DNA of 6,193 nt from contig DAOUUT010000227.1 of the NCBI GenBank assembly GCA_030668025.1, positions 1 to 6,193 of the forward strand, given 5' to 3'. This document shows, piece after piece, positions 1 to 5,956 of this stretch. The translations under genes were made by a program, and so were the position numbers. Source of the DNA: Promethearchaeota archaeon (GTDB taxonomy: Archaea; Asgardarchaeota; Lokiarchaeia; Sigynarchaeales; SOKP01). The notes beneath the pieces were generated by a model. It was not told where the DNA came from. It saw only the letters and a list, made by a program, of their open reading frames with translations, and did no database searches. The first letter of the stretch is position 1, and every line of letters begins with the position of its first letter.

Positions 1-55
1 AAAATTTTCATTTATTAAAAGAAGATTATACTCATTAAACATTTTAAAAGGAATT

Positions 56-66
56 AAAAAAAATAA
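56..66 (-). terminator. Putative U-tract terminator of the thiolase/DUF35 operon
   Basis: An uninterrupted run of eight A on the + strand (56-63) gives a U8 tract in the leftward transcript, about 20 bases past the stop codon of the DUF35 gene. Archaeal RNA polymerase commonly terminates at U-rich tracts without a strong hairpin. The whole 1-80 stretch is very AT-rich and I see no gene in it. Support is weak because A/T runs are common in this background. Confidence 0.35.
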
Positions 67-80
67 GAAAATTTTAAAAC

Positions 81-680
81 TTAAAAAGTAAATCCTTCAG
101 GTAATTCCGATTCTGAGGTTCCTTCGAGAACAAATGAGAGATCCATTATTGTATGAGTGGGATTTTTTGTTTTAAAAATGGGTATCACGCGTTTTTCTAG
201 TTCGGGGTCTCCTACCGATAGATAACTCATTAGTATTGTGACTACATCATCAAATTCTATATTAATGAATTTTATTGGCTTTTTTAGGGTATTAAACGCT
301 CCCGATCGATGGGTTATAATGAAGGAATATATTTTGGCGCTATTTTTTGCTTTCTCAGTATAATCAATTACAGTCATTTTTCTTAAGCAATCTGGACAAA
401 AAATCCTGAAAGGCATGTAGATTGATCCTTTGAATTTACATTTATCATTATCGCATCTTGTAGCCATCAATTTTCCCTTACTAAGAGATTCGAAAAAAAT
501 AGCTTCACCACCATAAGAGTGGATATAAGTCATGTCTCTAGGATTTGTAACACCCGCTAATTTTCCTGTATCTTCGTTAAAAATCGGTTGATTTGCCTCA
601 ATGATATGAAACTTTCCTTTTGGTTTATATCTTCCATTAATTATGGAAACAAAACCCTTTTCATCTTCAGTTTTTGGCAT
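81..680 (-). CDS. DUF35-type Zn-ribbon/OB-fold protein, thiolase partner subunit
   Basis: A 199-residue protein of the DUF35 (ChsH2 C-terminal / thiolase-associated) family. Seen: the typical helix entry FFESLSKGKL (62-71), then a rubredoxin-like zinc ribbon with Cys76, Cys81, Cys95 and Cys98 (CX4C, 13 residues, CX2C) around a MPFRIFCPDC segment. A beta-rich region (about 105-185) with IYSFIITHR and FINIEFDD follows and fits the OB fold. Known: DUF35 proteins bind thiolase-fold enzymes, as in the archaeal thiolase/HMG-CoA synthase complex and the Ltp2-ChsH2 aldolase, where the OB fold helps form the CoA/acyl channel. Inferred: obligate, non-catalytic cytosolic subunit of the thiolase-like protein encoded just upstream. 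The start is fixed by a strong SD 10 bases upstream. About 60 residues precede the canonical domain, which is longer than simple family members. Family assignment is secure; the exact substrate is unknown. Confidence 0.88.
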   Translation of the reverse strand: MPKTEDEKGFVSIINGRYKPKGKFHIIEANQPIFNEDTGKLAGVTNPRDMTYIHSYGGEAIFFESLSKGKLMATRCDNDKCKFKGSIYMPFRIFCPDCLRKMTVIDYTEKAKNSAKIYSFIITHRSGAFNTLKKPIKFINIEFDDVVTILMSYLSVGDPELEKRVIPIFKTKNPTHTIMDLSFVLEGTSESELPEGFTF

Positions 681-685
681 TTTTT

Positions 686-2107
686 TTATTCCTCCTTAAT
701 TAAGTGATTTGGATCCATTAAAATCGCACATGTCACATGAGAACCCACACCAGCATGACTTATTGCTAAACCTCTTTTTGCCCCTTTTACTTGAAGACTT
801 GTCCAATCTTTCGGTTTTTCTCTACCAAAAGCGTCCCATTTTTCTTGGGGCTCATGAATTTCGTCCCATCGATTCCATATATGATATCCAATTTCTGCAA
901 TTTGCATAAGCCCGGTTGCTCCAACAGCATGCATACAACCGATTAATCCACCACATAAATTGCTAGGTAATTTGCCTGGTTTTTTAGTGTTTGGGTTTGT
1001 ATGGTATGCTTCACCAGACTCAATATAACTACGCCCGTCTCCATAAGGTGTAATGCCTATGTCCTCATAAGTTTGAATATCACTAATTGTGAAGGCATCG
1101 TGGAGTTCTACAACATCAAGGTCATCAATTGGATCAACAACACCAGTCATGTTATAGGCATAATAAGCCGCCACACGAGCAGCTAAAAAACTGCTAAATC
1201 CAGGATACCTATCAGCTCCGGGGAATCTTTTACCTAAATTATCGTATTGTCCTGGCTTTTCGTTTGGTAAAAGTGGTATTTCCATATTACGCCGATCAGC
1301 TACTCTTAATGTATGACTTCCTGCACCTATCCATATCCGAAGAGGATTATCGGTTATCTCATATGCAGTTTTTTCATCGCAAACAACGCCACAAGCAGAC
1401 CCTACGCTCATTAAACAGCAATCCAAGGCACGTAAGGGATAAGCAATGACAGGAGAATTGATTACATCTTCAACGGTGATTTTCATTGGCCCATGTGCGT
1501 AAGGGTTCATTCTCGCATAACCACGGTTTTTAACAGCAATTTCTGCCATAGTTTTTCTAAAAGAATCCTCTGCCCTACCAAATATTTGCCAATATCTTTG
1601 AGCCATTACAGCGTAGTAACCCGTGTAGATATGGCCTAATGGTGTTTCCCAATCCTTATCTGCGGCTGCAGAAATGAGATGATTACCTTCGTCAGTTGGA
1701 ACTTCATCCATTCTCTCCCAACCTAAGGCAAGGGCACAATCGCTATATCCCGATGCAACGGTTTTTATTGCTTCCCACATAGTTGACCCTCCCGTAGCTC
1801 CACCCGTTTTGACACCGATGGTTCCTAATGGATCTAGACCAAGTCTATCGTGAATGACTGCTTCTCCTAATAATTGATCTCCAAAGTGATCCGCAAAATG
1901 ACCGTAATAAGCAGTATGAATGAAACTTTTCAATTCAGAAGGGGTCATCTTAACAAAATCAGCTGCTGCCGTTAAAGCTTGGACACATAACTCCTCCGTT
2001 CGAGTTTCAGGGAACGCACGGTCGAATTTTGACATGCCTACAGTAGCTAAATATACAGGTTTAGACATTTTGGGGATTTTCAGTTGTTTATCGCTAAATT
2101 TAATCAT
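686..2107 (-). CDS. Thiolase-fold (SCP2/lipid-transfer type) acyl-CoA enzyme lacking the nucleophilic cysteine
   Basis: A 473-residue member of the thiolase superfamily, SCP2/lipid-transfer branch. Seen: an N-terminal strand VYLATVGMSKF (18-28); the nucleophile loop reads VKTGGATGGS (99-108), so Gly103 stands where thiolases have Cys (typical ACASGG); LALGWERM (126-133) as in thiolase LALGxExM; VVELHDAF (332-339) with His336, the HDxF motif; GCMHAVGATG (390-399) with His393, matching GHPxGATG; and a C-terminal SHAGVGSH (450-457) where classical thiolases have CxGGG and SCP2 types HNxGxG. Known: without the Cys no acyl-enzyme can form in the thiolase manner; the related Ltp2 is a retro-aldolase with a rebuilt active site. 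Inferred: aldolase-like or decarboxylating C-C chemistry on a CoA thioester together with the DUF35 subunit. The start at 2107 is chosen because AAGTGA lies 7 bases upstream (2115-2120). Met14 would give the commoner family N-terminus but has no SD. First gene of a two-gene operon. Confidence 0.85.
   Translation of the reverse strand: MIKFSDKQLKIPKMSKPVYLATVGMSKFDRAFPETRTEELCVQALTAAADFVKMTPSELKSFIHTAYYGHFADHFGDQLLGEAVIHDRLGLDPLGTIGVKTGGATGGSTMWEAIKTVASGYSDCALALGWERMDEVPTDEGNHLISAAADKDWETPLGHIYTGYYAVMAQRYWQIFGRAEDSFRKTMAEIAVKNRGYARMNPYAHGPMKITVEDVINSPVIAYPLRALDCCLMSVGSACGVVCDEKTAYEITDNPLRIWIGAGSHTLRVADRRNMEIPLLPNEKPGQYDNLGKRFPGADRYPGFSSFLAARVAAYYAYNMTGVVDPIDDLDVVELHDAFTISDIQTYEDIGITPYGDGRSYIESGEAYHTNPNTKKPGKLPSNLCGGLIGCMHAVGATGLMQIAEIGYHIWNRWDEIHEPQEKWDAFGREKPKDWTSLQVKGAKRGLAISHAGVGSHVTCAILMDPNHLIKEE
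691..696 (-). promoter_or_regulatory. Shine-Dalgarno site of the DUF35 gene, inside the end of the thiolase gene
   Basis: Read on the minus strand, the last codons of the thiolase gene are AAG GAG GAA TAA. They encode Lys-Glu-Glu-stop and contain AGGAGG, a near-perfect anti-16S match. The DUF35 ATG (678-680) follows 10 bases after GGAGG. This is the only strong SD in the window. It implies that the second gene is translated from the polycistronic message by re-initiation or internal initiation, giving coupled synthesis of the two subunits. Confidence 0.85.
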
Positions 2108-2145
2108 TTTTTATTCACTTCTATTAATTAAACTCTTTTTTTTAT

Positions 2146-2168
2146 AATTAGATTTTATATATCTAATT
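2146..2168. promoter_or_regulatory. Perfect 8-bp inverted repeat around a TATA-like element, candidate operator
   Basis: AATTAGAT at 2146-2153 and its exact reverse complement ATCTAATT at 2161-2168 are separated by 7 bases. The spacer and inner arm ends form the TATA-like element proposed for the leftward operon. Such a dyad is what a dimeric helix-turn-helix regulator would bind to block TBP. It lies in the divergent region between two acyl-CoA genes, so joint regulation is possible. AT-rich sequence makes chance dyads fairly likely, hence the low confidence. Confidence 0.35.
2152..2163 (-). promoter_or_regulatory. TATA-like promoter element of the thiolase/DUF35 operon
   Basis: The minus strand reads GATATATAAAAT here. 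It is centred about 50 bases upstream of the thiolase ATG. With archaeal spacing of about 26 bases to the start site, transcription would begin near 2131 and leave a short leader of about 24 bases. That leader would include the AAGTGA ribosome-binding motif. A second AT-rich stretch (2138-2146) is a possible alternative. Confidence 0.4.
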
Positions 2169-2263
2169 GATATGATATTTTAATCTCACTATGATTAAAA
2201 GATTTCTAATTATGATCAATTTAAATTTTATCCGCAAAAGAATTAATTAGAACTAAAATAAAG

Positions 2264-2273
2264 TTTAAAAATT
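2264..2273 (+). promoter_or_regulatory. TATA-like promoter element of the acyl-CoA dehydrogenase gene
   Basis: TTTAAAAATT is centred about 26 bases upstream of the ATG at 2294, the spacing expected for a leaderless archaeal transcript. No SD lies at a usable distance; GAGAT ends only 3 bases before the ATG. The rest of 2169-2263 is AT-rich with no gene visible. Confidence 0.3.
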
Positions 2274-2293
2274 AAAAAAATGATCGAGATATT

Positions 2294-3628
2294 ATGGATA
2301 CAAGAATCAGCGAGTTTGAAAAGATCAAAATCCAAAAATATGTACCAGAATTAGATTTACTGAATAATCCCGTACTTAACGCTCAAGAAAAAGAGTTTTT
2401 AGCAGAACTTTATGAATTTATGGAGAAAGAGCTTGATCCAGAACTAAGGAAATTAGAAGATTTAAACTATCTTGTTGAGGAACCTACTCAAGACAAAAAG
2501 AAAGAAATAGTTATTGGAATAATGAAAGCGCTATCCGATAAAGGATATTATAGTACAATTCTTAACGTAGAAGATTATGAAGTAGGGCGGATTACTATGA
2601 ACGCTTTAATTGCCTTTGCTTTATGTGGTGGCCGGTGGAGCGAATATAGCGAGAGATATATTGCTGGAAATTATAGCGTAGAGATGGGGCGCCTTGCGGG
2701 AGGCACGCTTTATTGCAATCCTGTGAATTACGCCTCCAATGAAGCTCAAAAAGAAATTTTTTTAACTCCTGTTGCAAAATATGGTCAAATTGGCGCTTCT
2801 GCTATGACTGAATTTAACGCGGGGTCTGATATTTTCAGAATGGAATTAGGTTTACAAGAAAAAGCCGATAAAATAATAGCAAAAGGTAAGAAATTGTTTA
2901 TAACTAACGGTATGATTGCTGATTACATAATTCTATATGGAAGATTAAATAATGGGCAATTAGCAGCAGTTGTTGTCGATACGGAGAATCAGAATTTAAA
3001 AAACTTTCGAAGTTCTCGGGTTAGAACATATGGTATGACCGATGCGTTTGTCAGTCGATTGATATTTGACAGAACTGAAATTCCAAAAGAAAATCTACTT
3101 AAAGGACATGGATTAGATATTATGTTTCATCAATTAACAGAAGAGCGTTTAGTTATAAGTGCTGAGGCTTTAGGTGACACCATGAAAAAATTGATTTATT
3201 CTCATGCTTTCGCCCTCCAGCGTAAACAATTTGAACATAGATTACATCAATATCAAGTTATAAGATTTCCAATATCTCGAAAAATTCGCGAGTTGAATTT
3301 ATTAATTTCTGCTATGATACAATATGTAAGGCAATTAGACGAACATCCCGAATTAGCTGGTTCTAAATTAATGGCAGCCAATGCAATGGGTTTAAAAATA
3401 AGTACGACGGAACTAGGGTTCGAAAGCGCCATTCATTGCTTTAGGACTATGGGTGGTCGGGGTTTTACTAGACAATACGCCAATGAAATCGGTCTCTTTG
3501 ACCCTTATTGCATGATCCATGGCGGGGGCAGTAACTATGTGCTTGAGGATAGCGAATCTCGAAGATTCTTTAAATACAAGCCTCCAAGCAAAGAAAATGA
3601 AGATTATATCCCCAAAATTGATTATTAA
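2294..3628 (+). CDS. Acyl-CoA dehydrogenase family flavoprotein
   Basis: A 444-residue FAD-dependent acyl-CoA dehydrogenase, expected to oxidise an acyl-CoA to the 2,3-enoyl-CoA in the cytosol. Seen: an N-terminal helical domain (about 30-160); the middle beta-domain signature GASAMTEFNAGSD (167-179), where the usual TEP is TEF; KGKKLFITNGMIAD (197-210); FDRTEIPKENLLKGHG (258-273); and the C-terminal helical domain with LTEERLVISAEALG (281-294), RKQFEHRLHQYQ (310-321, flavin-contact region) and MGGRGF (386-391). The medium-chain-type base (Glu of IYEGT) is replaced: the aligned segment HGGGS (409-413) has Gly411. Glu284, before Arg285, sits where isovaleryl-CoA dehydrogenase has its catalytic Glu. 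Inferred: an active enzyme of the isovaleryl/long-chain base-placement type, with branched or bulky substrate possible. It is divergent from the thiolase/DUF35 operon and may feed it. No SD; probably leaderless. Confidence 0.9.
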   Translation: MDTRISEFEKIKIQKYVPELDLLNNPVLNAQEKEFLAELYEFMEKELDPELRKLEDLNYLVEEPTQDKKKEIVIGIMKALSDKGYYSTILNVEDYEVGRITMNALIAFALCGGRWSEYSERYIAGNYSVEMGRLAGGTLYCNPVNYASNEAQKEIFLTPVAKYGQIGASAMTEFNAGSDIFRMELGLQEKADKIIAKGKKLFITNGMIADYIILYGRLNNGQLAAVVVDTENQNLKNFRSSRVRTYGMTDAFVSRLIFDRTEIPKENLLKGHGLDIMFHQLTEERLVISAEALGDTMKKLIYSHAFALQRKQFEHRLHQYQVIRFPISRKIRELNLLISAMIQYVRQLDEHPELAGSKLMAANAMGLKISTTELGFESAIHCFRTMGGRGFTRQYANEIGLFDPYCMIHGGGSNYVLEDSESRRFFKYKPPSKENEDYIPKIDY

Positions 3629-3633
3629 ATAAA

Positions 3634-3662
3634 ATTTGTTTTTCATAATTTATTTAGTTTTA
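3634..3662 (+). terminator. T-rich stretch after the acyl-CoA dehydrogenase gene, putative terminator
   Basis: Just after the stop codon the + strand is dominated by T, with TTTGTTTTT and TTTAGTTTTATT. This fits the U-rich archaeal termination signals. There is no clear GC hairpin, and confidence is limited by the AT-rich background. Confidence 0.35.
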
Positions 3663-3684
3663 TTATAAATTCTCAGAGTTTGAA

Positions 3685-3694
3685 TTATTAAATA
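3685..3694 (+). promoter_or_regulatory. TATA-like element of the RNase H-fold nuclease gene
   Basis: TTATTAAATA is centred about 28 bases before the ATG at 3718. No SD lies between them, so a leaderless transcript is plausible. The element overlaps the left arm of the inverted repeat at 3689-3708. Confidence 0.25.
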
Positions 3695-3708
3695 AGAATC
3701 CTTATTTA
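3689..3708. repeat. 8-bp inverted repeat with 4-base loop before the nuclease gene
   Basis: TAAATAAG (3689-3696) and CTTATTTA (3701-3708) are exact reverse complements around AATC. The right arm ends 9 bases before the ATG. It could be a regulator site next to the promoter or part of the end of the preceding transcript. A hairpin of only two G-C pairs would be weak as RNA, so a DNA-binding site is the likelier role if it is real. Confidence 0.4.
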
Positions 3709-3717
3709 TTATTGACA

Positions 3718-4689
3718 ATGGATTACTTCTATAACTTCGAGACATTTGATATAACTCACTTAACAGATCAATTTAGAGACAAGCAAATCGAAGACATTTT
3801 CCGTAATCACACCATTGTAAGAAATAGCATGGGCCCGTTCATGGAAATTACATGGAAAGAAGAGACTTTTTCATGCGACTTAAATTTATCTCTCTCAAGG
3901 AAAAAACTTCTTCGAAACTTAAAGACGGTTTATTTTATTGGTGAAAATATAGAACGTCAACTAAATAAAAAAGGAGTAAAATCTCTGTACGATTTGAGAT
4001 TTATTTTAAAATACAACGCATCTGCTCATCATATCTTGGACCTAATTGAAAATAGAAAATATAACCTTCTGTGTAGAAATAGATATATTTACGATTTAGA
4101 TGTTGCTTTTTGTTTTGATAAGAAGGAATTACTTTTTCTCGATATAGAAACTTTAGGATTGTATGATAGTCCCATAATTGTTATTGGGTTAGGATTTTTT
4201 AAAAACGATAAATTTGAAATCCACATACTTTTTGCAAGAGATTTGGAAGAGGAGATCGCAATGAATGAGCACCTTAAAACGGAAATTTTACCCAAGTTTA
4301 AATGTATAATTAGCTATAACGGAAAATCATTTGATATTCCTTACATCGCCAATCGTTTTCTGTATTTTTTTGACGAAAATCCGATGATTGCTAACGAGGA
4401 AGAACCTTACGAGAGGTTTAACACAAAATTTCACCATATCGACCTATATCATAATTGCCGTAGGAAATACAAAGGAAGTTTTGAGAAATACACGCTAACA
4501 AACATGGAAGATAAACTATTAAATCTGAAAAGGGATAATGAATTACCAAGTGGATTAGTTGGATTATGCTACAAAAAGTATTTAGAAGATTCTTTAAGGT
4601 ATGTGGGATTAGTAAAAGAAATTATTGAACATAACTATTGGGATATTTATTCTATGCCATTAATTCTCCAAAAATTATTGGAAGCTTAA
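3718..4689 (+). CDS. YprB-type ribonuclease H-fold DEDD nuclease with HhH-like N-terminal segment
   Basis: A 323-residue protein in the RNase_H_2 (YprB-like) exonuclease family, with two-metal-ion nuclease chemistry on DNA or RNA expected. Seen: motif I LFLDIETLGL (139-148) with Asp142 and Glu144; motif II ISYNGKSFDIPYI (198-210) with Asp206; HIDLYHNCRRKYK (240-252) with Asp242, matching the family HxDLxxxxRRxWK; a segment resembling sLxxvE (257-265); and motif III HNYWDIYSM (305-313) with His305 and Asp309. All acidic residues are present, so it should be active. Residues 68-95 (VYFIGENIERQL, then KGVKSLYDL) resemble a helix-hairpin-helix DNA-binding motif, and 36-46 (NSMGPFMEITW) resembles the N-terminal strand of YprB homologues. 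ATG at 3718 is preferred over the in-frame TTG two codons upstream. No SD. The substrate is not deducible. No operon link to its neighbours is evident, because gaps of 89 and 76 bases flank it. Confidence 0.85.
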   Translation: MDYFYNFETFDITHLTDQFRDKQIEDIFRNHTIVRNSMGPFMEITWKEETFSCDLNLSLSRKKLLRNLKTVYFIGENIERQLNKKGVKSLYDLRFILKYNASAHHILDLIENRKYNLLCRNRYIYDLDVAFCFDKKELLFLDIETLGLYDSPIIVIGLGFFKNDKFEIHILFARDLEEEIAMNEHLKTEILPKFKCIISYNGKSFDIPYIANRFLYFFDENPMIANEEEPYERFNTKFHHIDLYHNCRRKYKGSFEKYTLTNMEDKLLNLKRDNELPSGLVGLCYKKYLEDSLRYVGLVKEIIEHNYWDIYSMPLILQKLLEA

Positions 4690-4699
4690 TTTTATTTTG
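4690..4699 (+). terminator. T-rich stretch after the nuclease gene, putative terminator
   Basis: TTTTATTTTG directly follows the stop codon of the nuclease gene, in a 76-base intergenic gap that also carries a TATA-like element for the next gene. It fits a short archaeal U-tract terminator, with weak support. Confidence 0.3.
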
Positions 4700-4735
4700 T
4701 CGTAGAAATTCATTTCCTATTGATTAATAATTAAA

Positions 4736-4745
4736 TTTAATAAAA
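4736..4745 (+). promoter_or_regulatory. TATA-like promoter element of the PfkB-family kinase gene
   Basis: TTTAATAAAA is centred about 26 bases upstream of the ATG at 4766, the distance expected if transcription starts at the start codon. No SD is present between the element and the gene. The same promoter would also serve the ABCE1 gene, which begins 6 bases after the kinase stop. Confidence 0.35.
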
Positions 4746-4765
4746 GATAAAGAATATCATCATTT

Positions 4766-5950
4766 ATGTATAGGAAGCTAAACGACTACGATGTTACCTT
4801 AGAAACTTTAGATTCAATAACTAAAAAATTGGAAACCGTTCAAACAACTGTTATAAAAAAGTCTTGTTTTTTAGGTTTTGATGGCTACGTCGATTCTCTT
4901 TATTCTTTAGTCCAGAGCAGGATGAGCGCAAAAAAATGGAAGAGAATGGAGAGCATGAAGTCTTTTGGAGAATTATTAGTTGATGTTGCTGGAAGTTCTG
5001 CAAATATTGAGAGGGTCCTAAAAAAGAAGATCTTTGGCGGTTTTGCTCCTAACACTTGTCGAGCGTTGAATGCTTTTGGAGTAAAAATATATTTGATTGC
5101 GGCTTTAGGTCATCCTAAACTTAACGAATTTTATTACCAACTACCTGAAGTAGAATCGATTTCGATTTCCAATCCCGGTCAAACATTAGGTTTAGAATTT
5201 GACGATGGAAAAGTTATGATAACAGATTTTACCCCCATATTAAATATTGATTGGCAGTCAATATTAAATAATATCAAGCTGGACAAGTTTATTCAGATAA
5301 TAGAAAAGTCTGATATTATGGGTTTTGGACATTGGGCGTTAATACCAAATCTAAACGATATGTGGCAACATTTTATAGATGAGATCTTTCCTTCTATATC
5401 CAAATTAAAGAATAAAATATTTTTTGTAGATATAGCCGATATAAGAAAACGTTCGAGAAAAGATCTTTTAGATTTGATAAAAATTCTAAAAAAAATTGAC
5501 CAACAAGTTCCTGTGATGTTAAGTGCAAATGATCAAGAGGCTTATTGTCTCTCTAAAGTCTTAAATAATGTAAGAACTTTCGCTCCATATCAAGAAAATT
5601 CAACAGATTATATTAACGGTGGAAAACGGCTTAATGCAGAAATGAATTTATCCTATTTAGTAATTCATTCTCCTCACTTCGCAACGATCTCTACTGTAGA
5701 AGATCATTATTGGATAACTGAAGGATTTACTTCAAAACCTAAATTTACCGTTGGTGCAGGCGATTATTTTCATTCGGGAACTGTTTTAGGCTTATCTTGT
5801 GGCCTTACGCCTCCTGAAGCAATTCTCATGGGCAATGCTCTAACGGCTATTTTTGTAAGAACTGGAAATTCTCCAAACTTTAATCAATTATCTCAATTTA
5901 TAAGTAGATATATGGAATTTATTGGCAATGATAACCCTAATTTTCCTTAA
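4766..5950 (+). CDS. Divergent PfkB/ribokinase-family kinase
   Basis: A 394-residue member of the PfkB (ribokinase-like) superfamily, which phosphorylates sugars, nucleosides or related alcohols with a nucleotide donor. Seen: an N-terminal strand GFDGYVDSL (37-45); the substrate-side motif FGGFAPNTCRALNAFG (90-105), matching GGxxxNxAxxLxxLG with Gly91, Gly92 and Asn96; LIAALGHP (110-117); SANDQEA (253-259), matching NxxE with Asn255 and Glu258; and the C-terminal signature FTVGAGDYFHSGTVLG (327-342). In the last, GAGD with catalytic Asp333 forms the anion hole, but the usual DTxGAGD has Thr328 at the first Asp. It is longer than typical ribokinases (about 300-330) through an N-terminal extension of about 35 residues and an insert around 46-90. 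The intact GAGD suggests activity, but the substrate cannot be named. Start: ATG without SD. The ABCE1 gene starts 6 bases downstream, so co-transcription is likely. Confidence 0.82.
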   Translation: MYRKLNDYDVTLETLDSITKKLETVQTTVIKKSCFLGFDGYVDSLYSLVQSRMSAKKWKRMESMKSFGELLVDVAGSSANIERVLKKKIFGGFAPNTCRALNAFGVKIYLIAALGHPKLNEFYYQLPEVESISISNPGQTLGLEFDDGKVMITDFTPILNIDWQSILNNIKLDKFIQIIEKSDIMGFGHWALIPNLNDMWQHFIDEIFPSISKLKNKIFFVDIADIRKRSRKDLLDLIKILKKIDQQVPVMLSANDQEAYCLSKVLNNVRTFAPYQENSTDYINGGKRLNAEMNLSYLVIHSPHFATISTVEDHYWITEGFTSKPKFTVGAGDYFHSGTVLGLSCGLTPPEAILMGNALTAIFVRTGNSPNFNQLSQFISRYMEFIGNDNPNFP

Positions 5951-5956
5951 AATACA

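Noticed and set aside
2066..2068. Internal Met14 as start of the thiolase-like protein
   Set aside because: It would give the commoner family N-terminus, but no ribosome-binding motif precedes it, whereas AAGTGA sits 7 bases before the ATG at 2107. It remains a possible alternative.
709..2147. Short open frames on the + strand opposite the thiolase gene (709-909, 1001-1186, 1264-1449, 1920-2147)
   Set aside because: They lie antisense to a clearly recognisable gene, have no domain signature or plausible start signals, and read as by-products of its codon use.
2595..2777. Minus-strand open frame inside the acyl-CoA dehydrogenase gene
   Set aside because: It is antisense to a conserved domain, and its composition does not look like a natural protein.
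3413..3646. Minus-strand open frame over the end of the acyl-CoA dehydrogenase gene
   Set aside because: It overlaps the conserved C-terminal MGGRGF region of the real gene and has no recognisable features.
3712..3717. TTG at 3712 as start of the nuclease
   Set aside because: An in-frame ATG lies two codons later at 3718. Nothing upstream favours TTG, and two extra residues change nothing in the protein.
4089..4295. Minus-strand open frame inside the nuclease gene
   Set aside because: It is antisense to the catalytic DIETLGL region and has no independent support.
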